DNA of 64,000 nucleotides from Gulosibacter sediminis. Its GTDB lineage: Bacteria > Actinomycetota > Actinomycetes > Actinomycetales > Microbacteriaceae. This document shows, one piece after another, positions 45,143 to 53,323 of this stretch; the first letter of the stretch is position 1; each line of letters starts with the position of its first letter. Made by a program: the position numbers and the translations under genes. The stretch lies in assembly GCF_023370115.1 (NCBI RefSeq), contig NZ_CP097160.1, forward strand, positions 186,001-250,000, in the 5' to 3' direction. The notes beneath the pieces were generated by a model that saw only the letters and a program-made list of their open reading frames with translations, was not told where the DNA came from and ran no database searches.

Positions 45143-45532
45143 TTAGGTGGTGTGCGTCGGGTAGATGCACGCAGGGGTGGCATCGTGCGTTGCGTCGAAG
45201 GAGGCGTCGGGTAAGACATCGGCATCAGCGATGTTGTGGGAAACGCACATATTGGCCAGCTCGTACGACGCCTCTTTGCCGCTGCGGCTGGCGAGCACGA
45301 GACTCGATCGCCGACGCGTGCGGAGGTGCGGGCAGACCAGTGCTTGCGACATTCTCGTCGCCATCGTCACTGGCCCCGCAGTTTTTGGCACGTCGCCGAT
45401 GAGTCGCAACAGCCAGAGCCTCGACTCGTTGCGCAGAGCCTCGACTGGTTGCCAGACCCCCGACTCGTTGCCGAGAGCCTTGGACAGTTGTGCTGCATCG
45501 GTCGGGTCAGGTTCCCGGTGCACGTCACACAC
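45143..45532 (-). pseudogene. Degenerate ArsR-family helix-turn-helix regulator
   Basis: The 129-residue frame is an ArsR-like protein in decay. Recognisable pieces are LRNESRLWLLRLIGD, the HTH region with MSQALVCPHLRTRRR (relatives carry the form MSQPLVSQHLRTLR), and RSGKEASYELANMCVSH. The first helix is broken by an in-frame repeat: ALGNES is followed by 7 residues and then ALRNES. Changes in the recognition helix (CP for SQ, R for L) suggest loss of DNA binding. The C terminus is unlike the family. GTG starts near 45532 are weak. It could still be expressed, but I judge it a remnant. Confidence 0.55.
45414..45471 (-). repeat. Three tandem copies of a roughly 19.5-bp unit in the ArsR remnant
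   Basis: On the + strand, units start CAGAGCCTCGACTCGTTGC (45414), CAGAGCCTCGACTGGTTGC (45434) and CAGACCCCCGACTCGTTGC (45453). Two units make 39 nt, so the expansion keeps the reading frame. The ancestral single copy encodes the ALxNESRLW helix. Confidence 0.75.
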
Positions 45533-45627
45533 GACCTCAGCCTAGAAACAAATTGCAGCATGACTATGTCGAACGAGCGTCGCTCTCGTATCCCTGGGAC
45601 GGATGCGGTGAGCGGCCCGTGTGCCCG

Positions 45628-46377
45628 CTAGCTGACGGCGTCGGTCACGGTGTCGTCGGGACTTGCGGCGTTCGGGCCGGCATCACCTTCGCTGTCGGGC
45701 GTCGACGGGTCGGTCGGCGACTCGCCGCTCGAGTCGCCGTTGCCGGATGTGTCGCCGGGTCCGCCGGTGTTCGTCTCGCCGCCGGTGCCAGAGCCGCTGC
45801 CAGAGCCGCTGCCAGTGCCGCCATCCGTGGTGCCCGTGTCGCCGCCACCGCCGGCAGCGCCGTCGGTCGACCCGTTCGTGTCAGTCGAAACCGGCACACA
45901 GGTGCCGTTCGCGTCGAACTGCAGGCCGTCAGCGCAAGGCTCGATGTCGCCGCCGGTGCCACCCGAGCCGCTGCCGCCTGACCCAGACCCGCCTGACCCA
46001 GCGCCACCCGTCCCAGATCCACCCGCATTCGGGTCAATCGGAACCTCGGGGCTGTCGTTATCCGGCTTCGGCGCCTGCGGCAGCGACTCGGACGGCACGG
46101 GCGTGCGCGTCGCCGGCCGCGAGGGTGTCGGGCTTTGCGTCGGTGTCGTCGTTGCAGTGACCGTGGGCGTCGATGTCGGAGTTTCGGTCGCCATTGGCCC
46201 GGTCGCGGATGACTGCAGGAACAACGAGAGCGCGCCACCAGCGACCACCAGGGCGACCGCTACGATACCCACGACGAGCAGGTTGCGCGGCTGACGCATC
46301 CAGGCCGAAAACCGCGCGAACGCGCCGGGCCCTGCCTCTTCGAGCAGTCCGCCATAGTCATTAAGGGGCTGGGTCAC
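45628..46377 (-). CDS. Membrane-anchored Gly/Ser/Thr-rich surface protein, unknown function
   Basis: A 249-residue protein I do not recognise. A short cytoplasmic part (1-31) is followed by one membrane segment (about 33-54, LLVVGIVAVALVVAGGALSL) and a long extracytoplasmic low-complexity tail: Thr/Pro-rich (60-105), then GSG repeats, then a small island EPCADGLQFDANGTCVPV with two Cys, and more Gly/Asp/Ser repeats to the end. No sorting signal. The GTG start at 46377 lacks a clear ribosome site; the Met at residue 27 is an alternative. It is divergent from the PH-domain genes. The tail suggests a cell-wall-spanning spacer. Confidence 0.65.
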   Translation of the reverse strand: MTQPLNDYGGLLEEAGPGAFARFSAWMRQPRNLLVVGIVAVALVVAGGALSLFLQSSATGPMATETPTSTPTVTATTTPTQSPTPSRPATRTPVPSESLPQAPKPDNDSPEVPIDPNAGGSGTGGAGSGGSGSGGSGSGGTGGDIEPCADGLQFDANGTCVPVSTDTNGSTDGAAGGGGDTGTTDGGTGSGSGSGSGTGGETNTGGPGDTSGNGDSSGESPTDPSTPDSEGDAGPNAASPDDTVTDAVS

Positions 46378-46429
46378 TGGGGTGTTGCCGTTCTCTAGAG
46401 CAGGCGCAGACTCTGCGTATTCACTGCAT

Positions 46430-46450
46430 TATCGCAAGATTTTTGCGGTA
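46430..46450. promoter_or_regulatory. Inverted repeat in a divergent intergenic region
   Basis: TATCGCAA and TTGCGGTA (8-nt arms, one mismatch) surround GATTT in an A/T-rich patch 53 bp before the minus-strand start and about 195 bp before the PH-domain gene. It could be an operator. On the + strand TAGGCT (46615-46620) is a likely -10 for the gene at 46646. Confidence 0.35.
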
Positions 46451-46645
46451 TAGGCATCACCAGAGGGTGGCCAAATGCTATTCAACACGGGTCACACCAG
46501 TATCACTAGACCCAGTCAGTGCCCAGCGGCCAACAACTCGTGCGAGCCGCTACGGAGCATCCATCGCACGCATGATTCCGGCGCCGCGTGGCCGCGCGGG
46601 TGGCTAGGCTTTCCCGAGACACCCACCCGAGGTCGAGAGGCAGCA

Positions 46646-47128
46646 ATGCAATACCCCGATACGCCCGGCATTCAATGGCGCAGAATTTCGTCGAAGCTCG
46701 CGTTCCGCACCCTGGTCGGCGCGATCATCTGGCTGGTGATTTTCGTGGGCGTCACGATCGGCCTCACGTTCATTCCGGGCTCGTTCCCGTGGTGGATCAT
46801 CGGCCTCGTCTTCGTCATCATCGCTGCCATCGAGATTCCGATGTCGTTCATTCGCGTGCGCAGCATCGGCTATGCCCTGCGCGACGATGACCTCGTCTTC
46901 AAGCGCGGCGTCATCTCGAAGCGCCTCGTCGCGGTGCCGTACGGCCGCCTCCAGGTCATCGACGTCAGCCGCGGACTGCTCGACCGCATGCTCGGCATCG
47001 CGTCGCTCACCACGGTGACCGCCGCGGCGTCGACGAACGTGAGCATCCCGGGGCTCACCCCGACCGAGGCCGACGAGCTGCGCGACCACCTCATCCGCGT
47101 CGCCGAGACCCGACGGGCTGGCCTGTAA
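46646..47128 (+). CDS. Bacterial PH-domain membrane protein (YdbS-like)
   Basis: A 160-residue protein with two membrane segments (about 20-42 and 46-66) and one bPH_2 domain (about 68-150) containing RVRSIGYALRDDDLVFKRG and PYGRLQVIDVSRG. GAGAGG precedes the ATG at 46646; a longer frame from 46475 adds 57 unlike residues. YdbS/YdbT-type pairs are envelope proteins of unknown function, in Bacillus linked to sensitivity to antimicrobial compounds. The stop overlaps the next start by 1 nt. Confidence 0.85.
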   Translation: MQYPDTPGIQWRRISSKLAFRTLVGAIIWLVIFVGVTIGLTFIPGSFPWWIIGLVFVIIAAIEIPMSFIRVRSIGYALRDDDLVFKRGVISKRLVAVPYGRLQVIDVSRGLLDRMLGIASLTTVTAAASTNVSIPGLTPTEADELRDHLIRVAETRRAGL

Positions 47129-49710
47129 TGGCAGACGATTTCGAGCAGCAGGACCGCCCGCCGGCGCCAGGCCAAGGGCAGGATGCGCAGGCTCAGGCCG
47201 CGGGCCAGGGCCAGGATGCGCGGGCTCAGGCCGCGGGCCACAGCCACAATGCGCAGGGCCGCGCCGGTCAGCCGCAGCCGGATGCGCAGGGCCAGTTCGG
47301 TCAGCACCAGCAGCAGTACCCGGCGCACCAGCCATTTGGGCAGCAGCCCGGGCCGCAGTACGGGCAGACGCCGGGGCGCCCGCCGTTCCAGCAGGCGCCG
47401 AACCAGGCTCCGCCGCAGGCCGCACCCGCGGCCCAGCCGATGAGCCGGCGCGAAGCGCGGCAGGCCGCGCAACGCGAGGCCGCCGGACAGCAAGTGCACG
47501 GACAACAGCAGCCCCAGCAGGTGCCGCCGGCTCCGCCGCAGGTGCCGAACCAGCAGCCTCCGCAGGGCTACCCGCAGCAGCAGCCTGGCGAGCAGCGGCC
47601 GGGTCAACCTCCGCAGGGCTACCAACAACAGCCCGGTCACCAGCAAGGTTTCGGCCAGTACCCGGGTCAGCCGCAGCAGGGACGGCCCCAGCCGCAGCAA
47701 CCACAACAAGGGTTCCCGCCGCAACCCCAGCAGGGCTACCCCCAGCAGCCGCAGCAGCAGTTCCCGCCGCAGGCCCCCGCCGGCGTCGGCGATCTCGCCG
47801 ACGGAAACTGGCACCGACTGCATCCGGCTACCCTCTGGATCAACATCGTCGGCGGCATTTTTGCGTTCTTCTGGGTCGGCATCGCGCTGCTCATGAGCTT
47901 CTTTCCCGCCGTGGCCGAGGACGGCCTGCCGAGCTGGGTGATCTTGCTCGCGCTGGTTGGCGTGTTCGTCGTGTTTATCCTCGCGATCCTCGGCACGTGG
48001 CTCGGCTACCGCAACACTGAGTTCCGGCTTACCGACGAGGTCTTTGAGCTGCGCAAGGGCGTGCTCAATAAATCGAACCGCCAGGTGCGCTTCGACCGCC
48101 TCCAGTCGGTCAACCTCAACCGCCCGGTGTTCGCGCGCATCTTCAACCTCACCGATGTCGAGACGTCGGGCGCGGGCGACAAGGCCGGCTTCTCGCTGAA
48201 GTACCTCAACGCCGACCAGGCGAACGGCCTGCGCGCCGAGCTCCTGCGCCGCGCATCCGGTGCCAAGAAGCGCCAGAACGAGCGTCGCCACCAGCGCGCC
48301 GAGCAGGCGGCGGCCCCGACTGGCCAGTACGCCGGACCCGCCGGGCCCGCAGCGCCGGGCGCCCCGGGCATCCCCGGCGCCCCGATGCAGCCGGGCACGA
48401 CCCCGCCGCCGGCCCCGCGCCGCGGCCAGCTCAGCGCGTTCGTCGACCGCGCGGTCGAGGACTTCGCCGGCCCCGAGCTCAGTCCCGAACTCGTCGCTGA
48501 GCAGTCGGTCGTGCGCGTGAAGCCCGCCCGCATGGCGGCGACCGCGGCGCTTGGCGGCGTGCTCGCGGCGGCGATCCTCATCGTCGTGAGCATCATCGGC
48601 TACATCGTCGTGCGCGGCATCCTCGGCGCGGCGTTGCGCGGCGGCGTGCCGTTCGGATTCGACGTCGCGTGGCTGCTCGGCTCGGTCGGCACGATCGGCT
48701 TCGTGCTGTTTATCACGCTCGTCTCGGCGGGCAGCACCGCGCTCGGCAACATGCAGTACACGATCGCGGGCACGCCCGACGGTCTGCGCGTCGGCCGCGG
48801 CATTCTGAACCAGACGAACGACACGCTGCCGCCGGGCCGCATCCACTCGATCGAGGTGCGACAGCCGGTGCTCTGGAAGCCGTTCAAGTGGTACTCGATT
48901 CGCGTCAACCGCGCCGATGTGCAAACCGGCAGCTCGCAGCAGGAGCAGCAGAACGCCCTGCAGCGCTTCATCGTGCTGCCGGTCGGCACGCGCGGCGAGG
49001 TCGAGCGAGTGCTGCAGCTCATCATGCCGATGCACATGAACCCGCGCACCGCGCAGCTGCTCGAGTCGGGCTTCAAGGGCGGCCGCAACCGCGAGTTCAC
49101 GCCGGCGCCGCTGCGCGCGTGGTGGCTGCACCCGTTCAGCATCCGCTTCATCGGTGGCGCCATCGACGGCGGCGTCGTCTACATTCGCACCGGCTGGCTC
49201 ACGCGGTCGATCGCGATGGTGCCGGGCGAGCGCATCCAGTCGGTGACCGCGCGCGCCTCGCTGTTCGAGCGGATGACGAACGTCGGCAACATACGCATCG
49301 ACACCGTCGCCGGCCCGATCCACCCGATCCTGCCGGCCGTGTCCGGCGACCTGATCAACGGGTTGCACGAGGAGCTCTCGAAGCTGGCGATCCGCGCCGC
49401 GAAGGAGGACACCTCGCACCGCTGGTTCGAGGCGCAGGCCCGAGCGACGGTCGCCGCCGCGCACATGCACGCCGCGGATGCGCGCCGCACCGGTCGCGCG
49501 CTCGACCCCCAGACCCAGCGCGTCCTCGCAGCGGAAGAGGCGTGGCGCCGCGAGCAGCAGGCCGCGTCGGCCGGCAGCGCGGGTCAGGCGCCGGGCGCGG
49601 GCCAGGCACCGGGTGCAGGTTCGGCAGCTAGCGCTAGTTCGGCCCCTGGCCCCGGGGGAGCCCCGACCCAAGGCCGACCCCCGCAGCCTCCGGCCGGACC
49701 GCGCCCGTAA
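47128..49710 (+). CDS. Large PH-domain membrane protein (YdbT-like) with Gln/Pro-rich N-terminal tail
   Basis: An 860-residue partner of the preceding protein. Residues 1 to about 225 are a low-complexity Gln/Pro/Gly tail with repeated QGQDAQAQAAG and QQPQQGF-like units. Membrane pairs at about 245-290 and 470-535 precede bPH_2 domains with the motif FDRLQSVNLNRPVF, and a third PH-like repeat (near 690-750) ends with DLINGLHEELSKLA. The C-terminal about 100 residues are again low complexity. The cytoplasmic tail could bind partner proteins. TAATG overlap shows coupling with the small PH gene. Confidence 0.85.
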   Translation: MADDFEQQDRPPAPGQGQDAQAQAAGQGQDARAQAAGHSHNAQGRAGQPQPDAQGQFGQHQQQYPAHQPFGQQPGPQYGQTPGRPPFQQAPNQAPPQAAPAAQPMSRREARQAAQREAAGQQVHGQQQPQQVPPAPPQVPNQQPPQGYPQQQPGEQRPGQPPQGYQQQPGHQQGFGQYPGQPQQGRPQPQQPQQGFPPQPQQGYPQQPQQQFPPQAPAGVGDLADGNWHRLHPATLWINIVGGIFAFFWVGIALLMSFFPAVAEDGLPSWVILLALVGVFVVFILAILGTWLGYRNTEFRLTDEVFELRKGVLNKSNRQVRFDRLQSVNLNRPVFARIFNLTDVETSGAGDKAGFSLKYLNADQANGLRAELLRRASGAKKRQNERRHQRAEQAAAPTGQYAGPAGPAAPGAPGIPGAPMQPGTTPPPAPRRGQLSAFVDRAVEDFAGPELSPELVAEQSVVRVKPARMAATAALGGVLAAAILIVVSIIGYIVVRGILGAALRGGVPFGFDVAWLLGSVGTIGFVLFITLVSAGSTALGNMQYTIAGTPDGLRVGRGILNQTNDTLPPGRIHSIEVRQPVLWKPFKWYSIRVNRADVQTGSSQQEQQNALQRFIVLPVGTRGEVERVLQLIMPMHMNPRTAQLLESGFKGGRNREFTPAPLRAWWLHPFSIRFIGGAIDGGVVYIRTGWLTRSIAMVPGERIQSVTARASLFERMTNVGNIRIDTVAGPIHPILPAVSGDLINGLHEELSKLAIRAAKEDTSHRWFEAQARATVAAAHMHAADARRTGRALDPQTQRVLAAEEAWRREQQAASAGSAGQAPGAGQAPGAGSAASASSAPGPGGAPTQGRPPQPPAGPRP

Positions 49711-49735
49711 CCAGCGCATCCGACCAGCCGTAGCC

Positions 49736-49793
49736 ATTAGCGCCGCGGCGAGCCATTAGCCGTAGACCGCTAATGCCTCGCCGCGGCGCTAAT
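49736..49793. terminator. 25-bp near-perfect hairpin after the PH-domain operon
   Basis: Arms 49736-49760 and 49769-49793 pair with one mismatch around an 8-nt loop. The outer and inner ends are both ATTAGC/GCTAAT, so the arm itself contains a direct repeat. No U-tract follows. It ends the PH-domain transcript or is a palindromic element. Confidence 0.7.
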
Positions 49794-49872
49794 TGCTGTC
49801 ACCAGGTTCGCGCCCCAACCCACCCGGATGCGCGGGCTCGTGTTCGGCCGCACGCTCCGGCCAAGCCCCAAG

Positions 49873-49904
49873 TTGACTCTGCCCCTGGGGTCAAGGTTTA
49901 CCTT
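49873..49904 (+). promoter_or_regulatory. MerR-type promoter with long spacer and operator
   Basis: TTGACT (49873-49878) and TACCTT (49899-49904) are separated by 20 bp, the overlong spacer typical of MerR-controlled promoters. A partly palindromic CTCTGCCCC/GGGGTCAAGG lies in the spacer. It precedes the MerR fusion gene itself, implying self-regulation. Confidence 0.55.
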
Positions 49905-49920
49905 GGCCCTGGAGGTTGAG

Positions 49921-50895
49921 ATGCGTATTGGAGAGCTCGCGCAGCGCGCTGGCGCCACCGTCAAGGCGGTTCGCTACTACGAGCAGATTGGCCTGATCAC
50001 GCCCGATCGGCAGCCGAACGGCTACCGCACGTTCAGCGAGCACCACGTGCAAGCGGTGCAAGAGATCCGCAAGCTCGCGGCGCTCGGCATCGCGCCCGCT
50101 CGCGCGACGCCGTTTCTCGAGTGCCTCGATGCCGGCCACGAGCACGGCGACGAGTGCGTCAGCTCGCTCGCGGTCTACCGCGACGCGATCGCCGAGATCG
50201 ACGGGGTCATAGTCGAGCTCACGCGGCGCCGTAACGACCTGCAAACGCGGCTCAACGCGAGCGCATCCCGAACGTTCAGCGACCAGTCACGCAACGCAAA
50301 GGAGCCCGACGTGACCGACTACACCATCCTGCCCGACGGCCTGCCAGTGCCCGACGATGACGGCGCGGCCGCGCACCTGCCGGGCCTCAAGCTGCCGCCG
50401 CTCACGCTGCCCACGAGCAACGGCGAGCAGCTGCGCCTCGACGAGCCGATTCCGGGCCGCGTCGTGATCTACCTCTATCCGCTCACCGGCCGCCCGGGCG
50501 TCGACCTGCCCGAAGGCTGGGATGCGATTCCCGGCGCACGCGGCTGCTCGACCGAGGCGTGCAACTTCCGCGACCACTTCACCGAGCTTCGCGACGCCGG
50601 GGTCACCCGCGTGTTCGGCCTCTCGAGCCAAGACGCCGACTACCAGGCCGAGGTCGTCGACCGCCTGCGCCTGCCGTTCCCGATGCTCTCCGACGAGTCG
50701 TTCGCGCTTGGCGAGGCCCTGCGCCTGCCGACCTTTGCGGCCGAGGGCCACGATCGCCTCTACAGCCGCCTCACGCTCATCGTTACGGGCGGCGTCATCG
50801 AGCACGTCTTCTACCCGATCTTCCCGCCGAACACCCACGCGCAGCAGGTGCTCGCCTGGCTGCAGGAGAACCCGCGAAAGGACGCCGCCGAGTGA
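49921..50895 (+). CDS. MerR regulator fused to a peroxiredoxin/redoxin domain
   Basis: A 324-residue protein. Residues 1-70 are a MerR winged helix (MRIGELAQRAGATVKAVRYY) and 71-115 a coiled-coil dimer helix, with Cys68 and Cys79 in the sensor region. Residues about 131-324 are a PrxQ/AhpC-TSA-like domain with GCSTEAC (Cys209, Cys214) matching the peroxidatic and resolving Cys spacing of PrxQ. An internal GTG at 50311 has AAAGGAG 6 nt upstream, so a free 194-residue peroxiredoxin is probably also made. GGAGG precedes the main ATG. It is followed with a 4-nt overlap by an ABM-domain gene. Confidence 0.85.
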   Translation: MRIGELAQRAGATVKAVRYYEQIGLITPDRQPNGYRTFSEHHVQAVQEIRKLAALGIAPARATPFLECLDAGHEHGDECVSSLAVYRDAIAEIDGVIVELTRRRNDLQTRLNASASRTFSDQSRNAKEPDVTDYTILPDGLPVPDDDGAAAHLPGLKLPPLTLPTSNGEQLRLDEPIPGRVVIYLYPLTGRPGVDLPEGWDAIPGARGCSTEACNFRDHFTELRDAGVTRVFGLSSQDADYQAEVVDRLRLPFPMLSDESFALGEALRLPTFAAEGHDRLYSRLTLIVTGGVIEHVFYPIFPPNTHAQQVLAWLQENPRKDAAE

Positions 50896-51242
50896 CCACC
50901 GCATCCACCCCGAAATATAGCTCGACGTTCATCTTCGAGACCGGCGAGCTCACCGAAGAGTTCCACCGCATCGACGGCGAGATCGCCCGCCGTGCCCGCG
51001 AGATCCCCGGATTCCTCGGCGAGGAAGCCTGGCACAACGCCGAGACCGGGCTGTACTCGGAGGTCTACTACTGGTCCGACATGGATGCGCTGAAGCAGCT
51101 CGTCGGCATGGACACCCACCAGCTTGCGAAGCGCCGCCATGGCGAGTGGCTCGGCGAGTACCGCGTCGTGATCGCCGAGGTGCAGTCGGTCTACGGCAAC
51201 CCGGCGCTCGGCATCGAGCACGCCCCGACGCCGGGCTCGTAG
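50892..51242 (+). CDS. Antibiotic-biosynthesis-monooxygenase (ABM)-like small protein
   Basis: A 116-residue dimeric alpha+beta-barrel protein. The ABM pattern is visible in FHRIDGEIARRAREIPGFLG and YSEVYYWSDMDALKQL. Family members include haem-degrading and quinol monooxygenases, and also stress-linked proteins of unknown activity. The GTG start overlaps the MerR-redoxin stop by 4 nt, so it is in the same redox-responsive operon. Confidence 0.8.
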   Translation: MTTASTPKYSSTFIFETGELTEEFHRIDGEIARRAREIPGFLGEEAWHNAETGLYSEVYYWSDMDALKQLVGMDTHQLAKRRHGEWLGEYRVVIAEVQSVYGNPALGIEHAPTPGS

Positions 51243-51286
51243 CTCGCCTAGTATCCAACCCACCGCCTACCCCTCAGGAGCTCACC

Positions 51287-52183
51287 GTGTTCACTGGCCT
51301 CAACGCGTTCCCGCTCACCCCCCTTGCCGACGACCGCGTCGACGAGCGCGCCTTCGCCGGCCTCGTCGAGCGCCTCGCGGCCGCGGGCGTGGATGCGATC
51401 ACCGCGCTGGGCTCGACCGGATCGTACGCGTACCTCTCGGTTGAAGAGCGCGCCCGGGTCGCGCAGCTGGCCGTGCAGCACGCTGGCGAGATCCCGGTAG
51501 CGGTCGGTGTCGGCGCGCTACGCACTTCGGATGTGCTGAAGAACGTCGAGAATGCGGCGCGAGCCGGCGCGCAGGCGGTGCTGCTCGCCCCGATGACGTA
51601 CCAGCCGCTCACACACGACGACGTGTTTGAGCTGTTCCGCGCCGTGACCGACGCGAGCGAACTGCCGGTCATCGTCTACGACAACCCCGGCACCACACAC
51701 TTCACCTTCACGACCGAGCTCTACGGCCGCATCGCGCAGCTGCCGGGCATCGCGTCGATCAAGATCCCCGGCATGCCGGGCGACGTCGCGTCGGTGCGGG
51801 CCCGCGTCGACGAGATTCGCGCCGCGATTCCCGAGCACGTCACCATCGGCATCTCGGGCGACGCGTTCGCCGCGACCGGACTCAGCGCGGGCTGCGACGT
51901 CTGGTACTCGGTGATCGGCGGCACCCTGCCCGAGCCCGCGCTCGAGATCACCCGCGCGGCTTTCGCCGGCGACGCGACCGCAGCATCCGCCGCCTCAGAG
52001 CGACTCGCGCCGCTCTGGCAGCTGTTCGCCGAACTCGGCGGCAGCCTGCGCGTCGTTGCGGCGATCGCCGAGCGCCTTGGCCTGGCGCCGGAGCGCAGCC
52101 TGCCGCTGCCTATCCAGGGCCTGGATGCGGCGCAGCGCGAGCGGGTCTGGCACGTCGTCGAGACGCTCGGCCTCGACGCCTGA
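51287..52183 (+). CDS. Dihydrodipicolinate synthase-family (DapA/NAL) aldolase
   Basis: A 298-residue TIM-barrel lyase. The GSTGSYAYLS pyruvate-binding loop, the Tyr of VYDNPGTTHF and the Schiff-base Lys of SIKIPG are present. The GTG start has CAGGAG upstream, and TAGTAT (51249-51254) is a possible -10. True DapA usually has GTTGE in the loop; GSTGSY suggests a different aldehyde, as in N-acetylneuraminate or keto-deoxy sugar-acid lyases. No lysine-pathway gene is near. Confidence 0.85.
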   Translation: MFTGLNAFPLTPLADDRVDERAFAGLVERLAAAGVDAITALGSTGSYAYLSVEERARVAQLAVQHAGEIPVAVGVGALRTSDVLKNVENAARAGAQAVLLAPMTYQPLTHDDVFELFRAVTDASELPVIVYDNPGTTHFTFTTELYGRIAQLPGIASIKIPGMPGDVASVRARVDEIRAAIPEHVTIGISGDAFAATGLSAGCDVWYSVIGGTLPEPALEITRAAFAGDATAASAASERLAPLWQLFAELGGSLRVVAAIAERLGLAPERSLPLPIQGLDAAQRERVWHVVETLGLDA

Positions 52184-52219
52184 CCCATCGGCGGACGCCA
52201 ACGTCACGCAAACAGAGAA

Positions 52220-53236
52220 TTACCGCGCGGGTGGGTCGTACCCGGCGAGGGTGTCGTCGGCGAAGTGCTGCTGCACGGTGGGCAGCTCGGCATCATTGAC
52301 GTACACGACCGACTGGCCGCCCTCGTCGCCGGTTCCGGTAGTCGGCAGCGTGAACGAGGTGATGTCGCTGCTCTTCACCGACGCCATGCTCGTGCCGAGG
52401 TCGACCATGGTGTTCACGGTCAGCTCCGAGTCGCGCGCGATGTACGGCACCACCGAGTTCAGCAGCGAGTTCAGCGTGATCGGGTTCGTCAGCACGTCGC
52501 GGCTGAGCATCTTGTCGGCCACAGCCTTCAAGAACAGCTGCTGGTTCTCGACGCGCTGGTAGTCGCCGTCGGTGAAGGCATACCGCTCTCGCACGAACGC
52601 AAGCGCGCGGTCGCCCGACAGCGTGATCTGCCCGGCCGGGTAGTGCTCGTTCGTGGGCGAGCCCGAGGTGAACTCGGTCGGGTTGTTCACGGTCACGCCG
52701 CCGAGCGCGTCGGTGATGTCTTTGAACCCCTCGAAGTCGACCATCATCACGTGGTCGATGCGCTGGTCGATGATGCCCTCGACGGTCTGAATCACGAGCG
52801 GCACGCCGCCGTACGCCATCGCCGCGTTGATCTTGTTCATGCCGTAGCCCGGAATATCGACCCACGAGTCACGCATGATCGACATCATCTGCACGCCCGA
52901 GCGGTCGGCCGGGATGTGCGCCACGATCATCGTGTCGGCGCGCGACCCCGTGCCGTCGAGTTCGGTCGAGGCCTGGTCGGCGCGCGAATCGGAGCCGAGC
53001 AGCAGGATGTTCATCGAGCCGGTCGTGTTTTCGGTCGGGCGCAGCGTCTCGTCGGGGAATGCGTCCTCGATCGTCTCGGTGTTGCCCCAGCGCGCGTACA
53101 CCGAGTAAATCGCGGCACCGGCGGCCAACACGAGTACGAGGAAAACCGAACCAATCGCGATCCAGACGTTGCGGCGACGGCGCTGCGCGCGGGTTCGCGT
53201 ACGTGAATTGGCGCGGGTCGCATCCTCGTTTTGCAT
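52220..53236 (-). CDS. LytR-CpsA-Psr (LCP) family cell-wall glycopolymer ligase
   Basis: A 338-residue membrane protein that joins undecaprenyl-linked polymers to peptidoglycan. An Arg-rich cytoplasmic N terminus (RTRTRAQRRRRN) is followed by one membrane segment (about 25-48). The LCP domain has MNILLLGSDSRAD, SIMRDSWVDIPGYG, the Arg pair in ALAFVRERYAF and GDYQRVENQQ. The ATG at 53236 is chosen; the open frame extends far upstream without LCP similarity. It is divergent from the GT4 gene and marks the left edge of the surface-glycan region. Confidence 0.93.
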   Translation of the reverse strand: MQNEDATRANSRTRTRAQRRRRNVWIAIGSVFLVLVLAAGAAIYSVYARWGNTETIEDAFPDETLRPTENTTGSMNILLLGSDSRADQASTELDGTGSRADTMIVAHIPADRSGVQMMSIMRDSWVDIPGYGMNKINAAMAYGGVPLVIQTVEGIIDQRIDHVMMVDFEGFKDITDALGGVTVNNPTEFTSGSPTNEHYPAGQITLSGDRALAFVRERYAFTDGDYQRVENQQLFLKAVADKMLSRDVLTNPITLNSLLNSVVPYIARDSELTVNTMVDLGTSMASVKSSDITSFTLPTTGTGDEGGQSVVYVNDAELPTVQQHFADDTLAGYDPPAR

Positions 53237-53323
53237 AGCGGCAGTATCCCACGAGCGGTGCGCGAACGGGTATCCACGTCGTAGTCTGGGAGAACGTCTG
53301 CCGGGGACGAGAGGAGTGGCTAC
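53237..53323. promoter_or_regulatory. Divergent promoter region of LCP and GT4 genes
   Basis: On the minus strand GATACT lies about 5-10 nt before the LCP ATG region; on the plus strand TAGTCT (53282-53287) lies 37 bp before the GT4 GTG, with GAGGAG as its ribosome site. The 87-bp spacing allows joint control. Confidence 0.4.

Noticed and set aside
45165-45631. Plus-strand short frames over the ArsR remnant
   Set aside because: Only the minus frame shows recognisable ArsR sequence; the others are shadows of it.
46870-49737. 955-residue open frame on the minus strand opposite the large PH-domain gene
   Set aside because: Arg/Leu-rich shadow of a GC-rich coding gene; no domain, no ribosome site, and the plus frame has clear PH domains.
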